Both the position numbers and the translations under genes were made by a program. The notes beneath the pieces were generated by a model. That model worked only from the letters and a program-made list of their open reading frames with translations, did not search any database and was not told where the DNA came from. A stretch of DNA of 64,000 nt from CAWDVK01 sp963805715 (GTDB taxonomy: Bacteria; Actinomycetota; Actinomycetes; Streptosporangiales; Streptosporangiaceae): contig CAWDVK010000004.1 in assembly GCA_963805715.1 (NCBI GenBank), forward strand, positions 248,001 through 312,000, written 5' to 3'. Positions 51,430-60,304 of this stretch are shown piece by piece; the stretch's first letter is position 1, and each line of letters starts with the position of its first letter.

Positions 51430-52475
51430 AGACCATCCTCATCGCGGCGGGGATCTCCCTGATGCTGGCGCTGTTCGGCACGCCGCTGGCGATCAGGCTG
51501 TTCACCCGGCGCGGGTGGGGCCAGCCGATCAGAGAGGAGGGCCCGGCGCATCAGACCAAGCGCGGCACGCCGACGATGGGCGGCACCGTCATCGTGGTGG
51601 CATCGCTGGCCGGCTATCTCGCCGGGCACTGGCTGAGCAGCGATCCCATGTCGGCGTCCGGGCTGCTGATCCTGATGCTGATGGCCGGGCTGGGCCTGGT
51701 CGGGTTCCTCGATGACTTCATCAAGATCTACCGGCGGACCAGCCTGGGCCTGCGCAGCGGCGCGAAGCTGGCCGGCCAGGCCGTGATCGGCGCCCTGTTC
51801 GCGATCGAGGTGCTCCGGCGCCCGGATGGCTACGGACTGACGCCCGCGGACGACCACTTCTCGTTCCTGCGCGACTTCGGGCCGTCCATCGGGCTGCTGG
51901 TCTTCGTGATCTGGATCGTCATCATGATCGCCGGTACCTCGAACGCGGTGAACCTGACCGACGGCCTGGACGGCCTGGCCACCGGGGCCACCGTGCAGGT
52001 GCTCGCGGCCTACGCGCTGATCGGCATCTGGCAGGAGCGCAACGACTGCACGAACTTCCTCGCCCCGCAGTGCTACGCGGTCCGGGACCCGCTGGACATC
52101 GCGGTCGTGGCCGCGGCCGTGGCCGGGGCCTGCTTCGGCTTCCTGTGGTGGAACGCGCCGCCGGCCAGGATCATCATGGGCGACACCGGCTCGCTGGCGC
52201 TCGGCGGCGTGCTGGCCGGCCTGGCGGTGTGCACGAAGACCCAGCTGCTGCTGCCGGTACTCGGCGGCCTGTTCGTGATCATCGCCATGTCGGTCATCAT
52301 CCAGGTCGGGTTCTTCAAGATGACCGGCCACCGCGTCTTCCGGATGGCGCCGCTGCAGCATCACTTCGAGCTGCTCGGCTGGGCAGAAACCACCATCGTG
52401 GTCAGGTTCTGGCTGGTCTGCGGCCTGTGCATCGCCCTTGGCCTGGGCATCTTCTACGTCCAGTGGCTGCCATGA
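51426..52475 (+). CDS. mraY: MraY (phospho-MurNAc-pentapeptide transferase), first copy
   Basis: 349 residues with ten membrane segments. Makes lipid I from UDP-MurNAc-pentapeptide and undecaprenyl phosphate. Catalytic and binding blocks: KRGTPTMGG, FLDDFIKIY, SNAVNLTDGLDGLATG, IIMGDTGSLALGG, APLQHHFELLGW. TTG 51426 overlaps the murF stop. Relative to the second copy it lacks one residue in the first cytoplasmic loop (EEGPA-HQTKR) and differs at about one position in six by hand alignment, mostly in membrane segments and loops. All catalytic residues are intact. Confidence 0.94.
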   Translation: MKTILIAAGISLMLALFGTPLAIRLFTRRGWGQPIREEGPAHQTKRGTPTMGGTVIVVASLAGYLAGHWLSSDPMSASGLLILMLMAGLGLVGFLDDFIKIYRRTSLGLRSGAKLAGQAVIGALFAIEVLRRPDGYGLTPADDHFSFLRDFGPSIGLLVFVIWIVIMIAGTSNAVNLTDGLDGLATGATVQVLAAYALIGIWQERNDCTNFLAPQCYAVRDPLDIAVVAAAVAGACFGFLWWNAPPARIIMGDTGSLALGGVLAGLAVCTKTQLLLPVLGGLFVIIAMSVIIQVGFFKMTGHRVFRMAPLQHHFELLGWAETTIVVRFWLVCGLCIALGLGIFYVQWLP

Positions 52476-52488
52476 CGGGGGCCGCCCG

Positions 52489-53553
52489 ATGAAGACGATC
52501 CTGCTTGCCGCGGGAATCTCGCTGGTGCTCTCACTGTTCGGCACGCCGCTGGCGATCCGGCTGTTCGCCCGGCGCGGCTACGGGCAGCTCATCCGGGAGG
52601 AGGGCCCCGAGTCGCACCTGACCAAGCGGGGCACCCCGACGATGGGCGGCACGGTCATCGTGGTGGCGTCGGTGGCCGGCTACCTGGGCGGCCACCTGCT
52701 CACCGACGACCCCATGTCGGCGTCCGGCCTGCTGGTGCTGATGCTGATGGCGGGGCTCGGCCTGGTTGGCTTCCTCGATGACTTCATCAAGATCTACAAG
52801 CAGCGCAGCCTCGGGCTGCGCAGCGGCGCGAAGCTGGCCGGGCAGGCCGTGGTCGGCGCCCTGTTCGCCGTGCTGGTGCTGCACTACCCGGACAACTACG
52901 ACCTCACCCCGGCCGACGCGCACATCTCGTTCCTGCGCGACGTCGGCCCGGCGATCGGGGTAGTCCCGTTCGTCTTCTGGATCGTGCTGATGATCGCGGG
53001 CTGGTCCAACGCGGTGAACCTGACCGACGGCCTGGACGGGCTGGCTACCGGATCGGCCACCCTGGTGCTGGCGGCCTACGTGCTGATCGCCAACTGGCAG
53101 CTGCGCAACGACTGCACCAACGCCCCGATCGTCGCGCACTGCTACGCGGTGGCCAGCCCGCTGGACCTGGCCGTGGTGGCCGCCGCCGCCGTCGGCGCCT
53201 GCTTCGGCTTCCTGTGGTGGAACGCGCCGCCGGCCAGGATCTTCATGGGCGACACCGGCTCGCTGGCGCTCGGCGGCGTGCTGGCCGGCCTGGCGGTCTG
53301 CACGAAGACCCAGCTGCTGCTGGTGATACTCGGCGGCCTGTTCGTGATCATCACGCTGTCGGTGATCATCCAGGTGGGGTTCTTCAAGATGACCGGGCGG
53401 CGGGTGTTCCGGATGGCGCCGTTGCAGCATCACTTCGAGCTGCTGGGCTGGGCGGAAACCACCGTCGTGGTCAGGTTCTGGCTGGTCTGCGGCCTGTGCA
53501 TCGCCCTGGGCCTGGGGATTTTCTACGTCGAGTGGCTGCAGGTGCCGGGATGA
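52489..53553 (+). CDS. mraY: MraY, second tandem copy
   Basis: 354 residues, same ten-segment topology and motifs as the first (REEGPESHLTKRGTPTMGG, FLDDFIKIY, NLTDGLDGLA, FMGDTGSLALGG, QHHFELLGW). Its loop reads like the standard actinobacterial sequence, so it may be the ancestral gene. It starts 13 nt after the first copy (ATG 52489) and overlaps murD by 4 nt. About 82% identical in protein by hand count, and 53200-53322 differs from 52131-52253 at only two bases, which suggests recent duplication or gene conversion. Confidence 0.94.
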   Translation: MKTILLAAGISLVLSLFGTPLAIRLFARRGYGQLIREEGPESHLTKRGTPTMGGTVIVVASVAGYLGGHLLTDDPMSASGLLVLMLMAGLGLVGFLDDFIKIYKQRSLGLRSGAKLAGQAVVGALFAVLVLHYPDNYDLTPADAHISFLRDVGPAIGVVPFVFWIVLMIAGWSNAVNLTDGLDGLATGSATLVLAAYVLIANWQLRNDCTNAPIVAHCYAVASPLDLAVVAAAAVGACFGFLWWNAPPARIFMGDTGSLALGGVLAGLAVCTKTQLLLVILGGLFVIITLSVIIQVGFFKMTGRRVFRMAPLQHHFELLGWAETTVVVRFWLVCGLCIALGLGIFYVEWLQVPG

Positions 53554-55001
53554 GCGGCGCCGCGGCCGGCCCGGCAGGCTTCGCCCGCAGCCTGGCCGGC
53601 CAGCAGGTCTGCGTGACCGGCCTCGGCGTGTCCGGGCCGCCGGCCGCCCGGCTGCTGGCGGGCCTCGGCGCCCGGGTCACGGTGCTGGACTCGGGCACCG
53701 GCCCGGACGCTGCCGCGCTGGCGGACGGCCTGGCGGAATCCGGCGTCCGGGTCCTGCTGGGCCAGGCGCAGGCCGGCCCGGACGCGACCATCCCGGCCGG
53801 CACCAGCCTGGTGGTCACGACGCCGGGCTGGCGGCCGGACACGCCGCTGCTCGTCGCGGCGGCCAGGGCGGGCATCCCGGTGATCGGCAACGTCGAGCTC
53901 GCCTGGCGGATCAGGCCGGTGCTGCCCGGCGGCGGCCGGCAGCAGTGGCTGGCGGTGACCGGCACCAACGGCAAGACCACCACCGTGCGGATGGTGGCGG
54001 CGATGCTGGCCGCGGCCGGGTACCGGAGCATCGCGGCGGGCAACGTCGGCACGTCCATCGTCACCGTGGCCGCCGACCCTGAGCCCTATCCCGTCGTAGC
54101 CGTCGAGCTGTCCAGCTTCCAGCTGCACTGGAGCTCGACCGTGCGGCCGCTGGCCGCCGCGATCCTCAACGTGGCCGGTCATCACCTGGACTGGCACGGC
54201 GACATCGAGTCGTACGCGGCGGACAAGGGCAAGATCTTCGCCGACGGCACCATCGCGATCTGCAACGGGGACGACGCGCGCTCGTCAGCGCTGGCGGCCG
54301 CCGCGGCCAGCCCGGCGCGCGTGGTCACGTTCCGGCTCGGCGAGCCGGGGCCCGGCGAGATCGGGGTGACCGGCGATGCGCTGGTCGACCGGGCGTTCGG
54401 GGATGGCGTCCGGCTCGCGGGCGTCGCAGACGTGCGGCCGGCCGCCCCGCACAACGTCGCTGACGCGCTCGCCGCCGCGGCGCTGGCCCGCGCCTACGGC
54501 GCTCCGGCCGCCGCCGTCCAGGGCGGCCTCGCGGCGTTCGAGCCCGAGCCGCACCGGATCAGCCTGGTCGCCCAGGTCGGCGGCGTCGACTACGTCGACG
54601 ACTCCAAGGCCAGCAACCCGCATGCCGCCGCGGCATCGCTGGCCGCCTTCCCCTCGGTGATCTGGGTGGCGGGAGGGCTCTTCAAGGGCGCGGACGAGGA
54701 TCTGGACGCGCTCGTCCGCGCCGTCGCCCCGCGGCTGCGGGCGGTGCTGCTGCTGGGCGCTGACCGGGACAGATTCCGGCAGGCAGTCACGCGACACGCG
54801 GCAGATATTCCGGTCATCGAGGCGGCCGGCACCGACACTGGAGTCATGGACCTGGTGGTCGGAGAGGCGGCGAGGCTGGCAAGGCCCGGGGATACGGTGC
54901 TGCTGGCGCCGGCTGCTCAGTCGTTCGACATGTTCCGTGACTACCCGGCGCGCGGCGCGGCCTTCGCTGCCGCCGTCGCGAGGCTGGCAGCCGCCCGGTG
55001 A
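53550..55001 (+). CDS. murD: UDP-MurNAc-L-Ala:D-Glu ligase
   Basis: 483 residues. N-terminal UDP domain (CVTGLGVSGPPAARLLA), ATPase loop VTGTNGKTTTVRMVAAM, GNVGTSIVT, ELSSFQLHWSS, LNVAGHHLDWHGDIESYAAD (Lys site) and C-terminal YVDDSKASNPHAAAAS with FDMFRDYPARGAAF. ATG 53550 overlaps mraY stop; ftsW overlaps its own stop by 4 nt. The reading frame is open far upstream, inside mraY, but that is a shadow. Confidence 0.95.
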   Translation: MSGAAAGPAGFARSLAGQQVCVTGLGVSGPPAARLLAGLGARVTVLDSGTGPDAAALADGLAESGVRVLLGQAQAGPDATIPAGTSLVVTTPGWRPDTPLLVAAARAGIPVIGNVELAWRIRPVLPGGGRQQWLAVTGTNGKTTTVRMVAAMLAAAGYRSIAAGNVGTSIVTVAADPEPYPVVAVELSSFQLHWSSTVRPLAAAILNVAGHHLDWHGDIESYAADKGKIFADGTIAICNGDDARSSALAAAAASPARVVTFRLGEPGPGEIGVTGDALVDRAFGDGVRLAGVADVRPAAPHNVADALAAAALARAYGAPAAAVQGGLAAFEPEPHRISLVAQVGGVDYVDDSKASNPHAAAASLAAFPSVIWVAGGLFKGADEDLDALVRAVAPRLRAVLLLGADRDRFRQAVTRHAADIPVIEAAGTDTGVMDLVVGEAARLARPGDTVLLAPAAQSFDMFRDYPARGAAFAAAVARLAAAR

Positions 55002-56317
55002 GTGCCACCGTCGGACCCGCCAGGTCCGGCAGGCGGGACGACCCAGATGCGGCGGAGGACGCCGAGGCCGGCCCGCCCGCCACCGCTGGCCGCGGTCGCG
55101 ACGCCGGCCCGGTGACCGGGGCCCTGGCCCTGCTGGACCGGCCGCTGACGTCGTATTACCTCGTCCTCGGATGCACCTTGCTGCTGCTCGCCCTCGGCCT
55201 GGTCATGGTGCTCTCCACGTCCTCAGCGGTGGCGCTGGACAGCGGCGCGCCGCCGTTCGGGGCGTTCGAGAAGCAGCTGCTGGGGGCCGCGCTCGGCCTG
55301 CCGCTGATGTGGCTGGTCGCGAAGTTCCCGCCCCGGCTGTTCCGGGCCTTCGGCTACCCGCTGCTGGGACTGTCGGTGCTGGGCCTGCTGCTCGTGCTGG
55401 TCAAGGGCACCACCGTGGACGGCGCCGAGCGCTGGATCAACCTGCCCGGCATGGGCGGCGTGCAGCTGCAGCCATCGGAATTCGCCAAGCTGGCTTTCGT
55501 GATCTGGGGCGCCGACCTGCTGGCTCGCAAGGAGAAGCTCGGCCTGCTGACCGACTGGCGGCAGCTGCTGATCCCGCTGCTGCCGGGAGCGGCCATCCTC
55601 AGCATGCTCGTCATGCTCGGGAACGACCTCGGCACCACCTTCATCCTGGTGGTCATCTTCCTCGCCCTGCTGTGGGTCATCGGCACCCCGGCGCGGCTGC
55701 TGGGCGGCATGATCGGGCTGATGGTCTTCGTCATGCTGGTCCTGGCCGTCGTGGCGCCGTACCGGGCCGAGCGGCTGACCGGCTTCCTCAGCGCCCAGGC
55801 GCATTCCAGCAGCCAGGGCTACCAGCAGCTGCAGGGCGAGTACTCGGTGGGCTCCGGCGGCGTGTTCGGCGTCGGGCTCGGCGGCCGGCAGAAGTGGGGC
55901 TGGGTCCCGAACAGCACGACCGACTTCATCTTCGCCATCCTCGGCGAGGAACTCGGCCTGGTGGGCACGCTCTGCGTGACGTTCCTGTACGGCGGCCTGG
56001 CCTACGGCGGCCTGCGGATAGCACGCCGGGTGCAGGACCCGTTCATGCGGCTGGCGGCGGCGGCCACGACCATGTGGATCGTGCTGCAGGCGCTGGTGAA
56101 CATCGGCGCCGTGATCGGCCTGCTGCCGATCACCGGCATCCCGCTGCCGCTCATCTCCGAGGGCCTGTCCTCGCTGCTGGTGACGATGCTGGCGCTGGGC
56201 ATGCTGATGGCGTTCGCCCGGCACGAGCCCGGCGCGCGGCAGGCGCTGGCTGCCGCCGGCCCGAGCGTGCCGCGGCGCGTCCTAAGCTGGCTGGGCCTGG
56301 GCCGGGCGCGTAACTGA
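54998..56317 (+). CDS. ftsW: FtsW, septal peptidoglycan glycosyltransferase (SEDS)
   Basis: 439 residues, ten membrane segments after a 45-residue acidic tail. SEDS hallmarks: ERWINLPGMGGVQLQPSEFA, GNDLGTTF, GYQQLQGEYSVGSGGVFGVG, NSTTDFIFAILGEELG, TGIPLPLISEGLSS. The catalytic Asp is in the long extracellular loop after segment 7 (TTDFI region). Polymerises lipid II together with FtsI. GTG start overlapping murD. Confidence 0.95.
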   Translation: MSATVGPARSGRRDDPDAAEDAEAGPPATAGRGRDAGPVTGALALLDRPLTSYYLVLGCTLLLLALGLVMVLSTSSAVALDSGAPPFGAFEKQLLGAALGLPLMWLVAKFPPRLFRAFGYPLLGLSVLGLLLVLVKGTTVDGAERWINLPGMGGVQLQPSEFAKLAFVIWGADLLARKEKLGLLTDWRQLLIPLLPGAAILSMLVMLGNDLGTTFILVVIFLALLWVIGTPARLLGGMIGLMVFVMLVLAVVAPYRAERLTGFLSAQAHSSSQGYQQLQGEYSVGSGGVFGVGLGGRQKWGWVPNSTTDFIFAILGEELGLVGTLCVTFLYGGLAYGGLRIARRVQDPFMRLAAAATTMWIVLQALVNIGAVIGLLPITGIPLPLISEGLSSLLVTMLALGMLMAFARHEPGARQALAAAGPSVPRRVLSWLGLGRARN

Positions 56318-56391
56318 GCCCGGCGGGCCGGGCGGCCAGCCAGGCTGCCGCGGCAGGCGGCCGTCCGGCCGCGGCAGGGCGGGCGGGCAGC

Positions 56392-56428
56392 GCGGGCGGC
56401 GCAGGGCGGGCGGCGCAGGGCGGGCGGC
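56392..56428 (+). repeat. 14-bp tandem repeat between ftsW and murG
   Basis: Two perfect copies of GCAGGGCGGGCGGC (56401-56428) after a partial one. The unit is not a multiple of three, and it lies in the only sizeable gap (132 bp) of this part of the cluster, just before the murG ribosome-binding site GGAGGAGAGG. Confidence 0.8.
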
Positions 56429-56449
56429 GGGAGGAGAGGTAAGGGACGG

Positions 56450-57568
56450 ATGTCACTGAGCGTGGTCATCGCGGGCGGCGGTAGCGGCGGCCATATCGAG
56501 CCGGCCCTGGCGCTGGCCGACGCGCTCCGGCGGGCCGATCCGGCCACCAGGATCACCTGCCTGGGCACCGAGCGCGGCCTGGAGACCAGGCTGATCCCGA
56601 ACCGCGGCTATGATCTCGCGCTGATCCCGCCCGTTCCGCTGCCGCGGTCGCTCACCGTCCAGCTGCTCTCGGTGCCGCGGCGGATGGCCGAGGCGGTCCG
56701 GGCCGCGGCCGGCGTGCTGGACCAGGCCGGCGCCGATGTGCTCGTCGGCTTCGGCGGCTACGTTTCCACCCCCGGCTACCTGGCGGCCCGGTGGCGCGGG
56801 GTGCCCATCGTGGTGCACGAGGCGAACGCGCGGCCCGGCCTGGCTAACCGGATCGGCGCGCTGCTGACCCGGCAGGTCTTCACCGGGCAGCCCGGCACCA
56901 GGCTGCGGCACGGCACGTACGTCGGCATCCCGATCCGGCGGGAGATCTCCAGCCTCGACCGGCTGGCCGTGAGCGACAAGGCACGCTCGCATTTCGGGCT
57001 GCGGCCCGACCTGCCGGTGCTGCTCGTGACCGGCGGATCGCAGGGCGCCAGCTCGCTGAACCGCGCGGTCCTGCAGGCGGCCGGGACGCTGCGGTCGGCG
57101 GGCATCCAGGTGCTGCACGTCGTCGGCCCGCGCGCGGAGGCCGGCGTCAGCGTGCCGGATGGGGACGCGCCCTACGTAGTGCTGCCCTACCTGGACCGGA
57201 TGGACCTGGGCTACGCTGCCGCGGACTTCGCCCTGTGCCGGGCTGGCGCCATGACATGCGCCGAGCTGACCGCGGTGGGCCTGCCGGCCGCTTACGTGCC
57301 GCTGCCGCACGGGAACGGCGAGCAGCGGCTGAACGCCCTGCCGATCGAGGCGGCGGGCGGCGGCCTGATCGTGGCGGACGCCGCGCTGACGGCGGACTGG
57401 ATCACCGGCACGCTGCTGCCCATCCTGCTGGACGCCGAGCTGGTCGCCGCCATGTCCCAGGCCGCGGGCGCGGTCGGGAACGCCGCGGCCGACCGCGCAC
57501 TGGCAGCCGCGGTCGCGGACGCTGGCCGGAGCCGGCGACGCGCGCGTCGCGGCCGGGCACGGACGTGA
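56450..57568 (+). CDS. murG: MurG, lipid II-forming GlcNAc transferase
   Basis: 372 residues, GT-B, peripheral membrane. VVIAGGGSGGHIEPALALAD (loop 1; family GGTGGHxxPa reads GGSGGHIEP), DVLVGFGGYVSTPGYLAA, HEANARPGLANR, LLVTGGSQGASSLNRAV, CRAGAMTCAELTAVGLPAAY (UDP-GlcNAc-binding), NGEQRLNA. ATG 56450 after GGAGGAGAGG. The tail is Arg-rich. Gap of 106 nt to murC is filled by an 18-bp repeat. Confidence 0.95.
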   Translation: MSLSVVIAGGGSGGHIEPALALADALRRADPATRITCLGTERGLETRLIPNRGYDLALIPPVPLPRSLTVQLLSVPRRMAEAVRAAAGVLDQAGADVLVGFGGYVSTPGYLAARWRGVPIVVHEANARPGLANRIGALLTRQVFTGQPGTRLRHGTYVGIPIRREISSLDRLAVSDKARSHFGLRPDLPVLLVTGGSQGASSLNRAVLQAAGTLRSAGIQVLHVVGPRAEAGVSVPDGDAPYVVLPYLDRMDLGYAAADFALCRAGAMTCAELTAVGLPAAYVPLPHGNGEQRLNALPIEAAGGGLIVADAALTADWITGTLLPILLDAELVAAMSQAAGAVGNAAADRALAAAVADAGRSRRRARRGRART

Positions 57569-57578
57569 GCGGGACGGG

Positions 57579-57660
57579 CGGAAGGGGCCAGACGGACGGA
57601 AGGGGCGAGACGGACGGAAGGGGCCAGATAGACGGAAGGGGCCAGATAGACGGAAGGGGC
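57579..57660 (+). repeat. 18-bp tandem repeat between murG and murC
   Basis: CGGAAGGGGC recurs at 57579, 57597, 57615, 57633 and 57651, exactly 18 bp apart, with intervening CAGACGGA or CAGATAGA variants. It fills nearly the whole intergenic gap and ends at the murC ribosome-binding site GGGAGGAG. Confidence 0.9.
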
Positions 57661-57674
57661 GGGAGGAGACAGTC

Positions 57675-59174
57675 ATGGGCCTGGTAACACCGGTGCCGCC
57701 GGTCCCCGTCAGCGAGCTGGGCGCGGTTCATTTCGCTGGCATCGGCGGCGCGGGGATGTCGGGCATCGCGCGCATCATGCTGGCCCGCGGCGTGCCAGTG
57801 TCGGGCTCCGACTCCGCGCCTTCGCCGCAGCTCGACGAGCTGGCCGCGCTGGGTGCCCGGGTGCACGTCGGGCACTCGGCCTCCCACCTTGCCGGAGCCG
57901 ACACGCTGGTGGTGTCGAGCGCCATCCGGGCCGACAATCCCGAGCTGGCCGAGGCACGGCGGCGCGGGCTGCGGATCCTGCACCGCGCGGCCGCGCTGGC
58001 CTCGATCATGCTGGGCAAGCAGGGGATCGCGGTGGCAGGCACCCATGGCAAGACGACGACCACGTCGATGATCACCACGGTGCTGCGGCACTGCGGTGCC
58101 GATCCTTCCTACGTCATTGGCGGGGTGCTGGCCGAGACCGGCCGCGGTGCGGAGCTGGGCAGCGGCCCTGCCTTCGTGGCCGAGGCGGACGAGAGTGACG
58201 GCTCCTTCCTGATGCTGGCCCCGGACGCGGCCGTCGTGACCTGCGTGGAAGCCGATCACCTGGATAACTACGGCAGCCTGGCCGAGATCGAGGCCGCCTT
58301 CACTGCCTTCGCCGGCCGGATCAGCGCGGGCGGCCTGCTGGTCGCCTGCGGCGACGACGACGGCGCGCGCTCCCTGGCCGGCCGTGCCCTGGCCGGCCAG
58401 GCCGCGGCCGGCCTGCGGGTGCTGACCTATGGCACGACGGCCGGCGTCAGCTACCGGATCACCGGGATCACCCCCCTCGGCATGTCGACCAGGTTCACGG
58501 TGACCGGCGGCGCCGGGACCCGGCTGCATGCGTCCGGGCCGGCCGAGGTCCGGATCGCCCTGCCCGGCCGCCACAACGCGCTGAACGCGGCGGCCGCGCT
58601 GGCGCTGACCGCTGAGCTAGGCTTCGCGCCCGGCGACGTGGTGGCCGGGCTGGCGGCCTACGCGGGCGCGCGCCGCCGGATGGAGCTCAAGGGCCAGGCC
58701 GACGGCGTCCGGGTGCTGGACAGCTACGCCCATCACCCCACGGAGCTGGCCGCCGACCTGAAGGCGGCCAGGGACGTGGCCGATGGCGGCCGGGTCATCG
58801 CCGTCTTCCAGCCGCACCTGTTCAGCCGCACCAGGATCTTCGCCGCGGACTTCGGCGCCGCGCTCGCGCTGGCCGATGAGGCCATCGTGCTCGATGTCTA
58901 TGCCGCCAGGGAGGATCCGGAGCCCGGCGTCACCGGCCGGCTGGTCGCCGACGCGGTGCCGGGCGGCCGCGCCCGGTTCCTGCCGGACAAGGCGGCCGCG
59001 CCGGCCGCGGCGGCGGCCCTGGCCAAGCCCGGCGACCTCGTGCTGACCATGGGGGCCGGCGACGTGAGCGCGCTCGGCCCGCCGATCGTGGCCGCGCTGC
59101 GCGAGCGGGCTGGCGATGATCACGCCGGGCAGGCTGGCGGCCAGCCCGGCGGGCGAGCGGACGGCCGGGGATGA
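57675..59174 (+). CDS. murC: UDP-MurNAc:L-Ala ligase
   Basis: 499 residues. HFAGIGGAGMSGIARIMLAR at the start, ATPase loop AVAGTHGKTTTTSMITTVLR, AEADESDGSFLML, LDNYGSLAEIEAAF, then DSYAHHPTELAADLKAAR and FQPHLFSRTRIFAADFGAAL. First amino-acid addition to UDP-MurNAc. ATG 57675 after GGGAGGAGAC; stop overlaps ftsQ by 4 nt. Gly/Ala-rich last 15 residues are extra. Confidence 0.96.
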   Translation: MGLVTPVPPVPVSELGAVHFAGIGGAGMSGIARIMLARGVPVSGSDSAPSPQLDELAALGARVHVGHSASHLAGADTLVVSSAIRADNPELAEARRRGLRILHRAAALASIMLGKQGIAVAGTHGKTTTTSMITTVLRHCGADPSYVIGGVLAETGRGAELGSGPAFVAEADESDGSFLMLAPDAAVVTCVEADHLDNYGSLAEIEAAFTAFAGRISAGGLLVACGDDDGARSLAGRALAGQAAAGLRVLTYGTTAGVSYRITGITPLGMSTRFTVTGGAGTRLHASGPAEVRIALPGRHNALNAAAALALTAELGFAPGDVVAGLAAYAGARRRMELKGQADGVRVLDSYAHHPTELAADLKAARDVADGGRVIAVFQPHLFSRTRIFAADFGAALALADEAIVLDVYAAREDPEPGVTGRLVADAVPGGRARFLPDKAAAPAAAAALAKPGDLVLTMGAGDVSALGPPIVAALRERAGDDHAGQAGGQPGGRADGRG

Positions 59175-59980
59175 CCGGGCAGCGCGGGGCCGGCCCGGAG
59201 CGCCCGGCGCCGCGGGCGCCGCAAGTCGGCCGGCCCGGCCGGGCCGGCCGCATGCAGACGGCGCGCTTCGCCGGCCGTCAGCCCGCCGGGGCCGCGGCGG
59301 GACACGCCCCGGGCCGGCTGCGAGCCGCGGTCCTGGGGCTGGCGGTACTGGGCCTCGTCGCCGGCGGGGCCTGGGCTGTGCTGGGGTCAAGCCTGCTTGC
59401 CGTCCGGCACGTCGAGGTCACCGGGAACCACCTGGTGCCGACATCGGAGGTACTGGCCGCCGCCGGGCTGCGTCCGGGCACCCCGCTGGCGAGGCTGAAC
59501 ACCGGGATGGTGACGGAGCGGATTGAGCAGATCACCCAGGTGCAGTCCGCGCGGGTGACCCGCTCCTGGCCGGACACCGTGGTCATCTCGGTCCGCGAGC
59601 GCACTCCGGCGCTGGCGGTGCCCGCTCACGGCCGGTTCGAGCTCATCGACGGCGACGGGGTGGTGGTGCGCTGGTCCCGGCTGCGCCCGGCGAGCCTGCC
59701 GCTGCTGCGATCCGCTCCCGCGGTGCTGCGCGGCAGCCCTGCCATCCAGTCCGCGGTGGCGGTCCTGGCGAGCCTCCCGGCCCCGCTGCGCGCGCGAGTG
59801 GAGTCGGTCACCGCGACCGCGGCCAGTGCCGTGTCGCTGCGCTTGCGCGGCGGGGTCACCGTCCGGTGGGGGAATGCCAGCGGGGCGGCGGCCAAGGCGG
59901 CCGAGCTCGCCGTCCTGCTGCGCACGTCGGCGCGGACCATCGACGTGAGCGATCCGGCCACCGCGGTGACCGGCGGATGA
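59171..59980 (+). CDS. ftsQ: FtsQ/DivIB divisome protein
   Basis: 269 residues. A 60-residue Arg/Pro-rich cytoplasmic part, one membrane helix (about 52-72: AVLGLAVLGLVAGGAWAVLG), then POTRA domain (about 78-145: VRHVEVTGNHLVPTSEVLAA, RIEQITQVQSARVTRSWPDT) and the FtsQ beta domain. Bridges FtsW/FtsI and FtsL/B. ATG overlaps the murC stop. Confidence 0.93.
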   Translation: MTGQRGAGPERPAPRAPQVGRPGRAGRMQTARFAGRQPAGAAAGHAPGRLRAAVLGLAVLGLVAGGAWAVLGSSLLAVRHVEVTGNHLVPTSEVLAAAGLRPGTPLARLNTGMVTERIEQITQVQSARVTRSWPDTVVISVRERTPALAVPAHGRFELIDGDGVVVRWSRLRPASLPLLRSAPAVLRGSPAIQSAVAVLASLPAPLRARVESVTATAASAVSLRLRGGVTVRWGNASGAAAKAAELAVLLRTSARTIDVSDPATAVTGG

Positions 59981-60115
59981 CCGCCGGCCAGCCCGCGCCG
60001 CGGCCGGACGGCCGGGACCGGTTAGGGAACGGCGATGGCGACACGCCGGGCCGCCGGGGCTCCAGTAGTTGACCCAGGGCCGCGCACGACCCTACTGTCC
60101 GTATCAGTCGGCAGC

Positions 60116-60153
60116 TTGACATAACTCTAAATCTCAAGTTGAGGGTGAGAGTT
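60116..60153 (+). promoter_or_regulatory. ftsZ upstream promoter region with inverted repeat
   Basis: In the 324-bp gap before ftsZ, a consensus -35 TTGACA (60116-60121) is followed by a nested inverted repeat: AACTCT (60123-60128) with AGAGTT (60148-60153) outside, and CTCAA (60133-60137) with TTGAG (60139-60143) inside. A second TTGACT follows at 60152. No convincing -10 is found at 17 nt. It probably drives ftsZ separately from the dcw genes upstream. The rest of the gap shows nothing recognisable except ribosome-binding GAAAGG just before the GTG. Confidence 0.55.
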
Positions 60154-60304
60154 GACTTGTCCGCGGAACCTGCCCGGCCGATGGCAGTGGGGGCGTGTAC
60201 CGGGCAAGCTCTGCAGCTGGAGTTTGCCGGCCCGCCGGGCTAACTAGCCGGGGCCGCGGCCGCAGGTCAGCGGAACAGCAGACGAGCTGAAAGGGTTCCT
60301 CCTC

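Noticed and set aside
53214..53549. Long N-terminal extension of MurD
   Set aside because: This part of the open frame lies inside mraY, which has conserved motifs there; MurD starts naturally at 53550.
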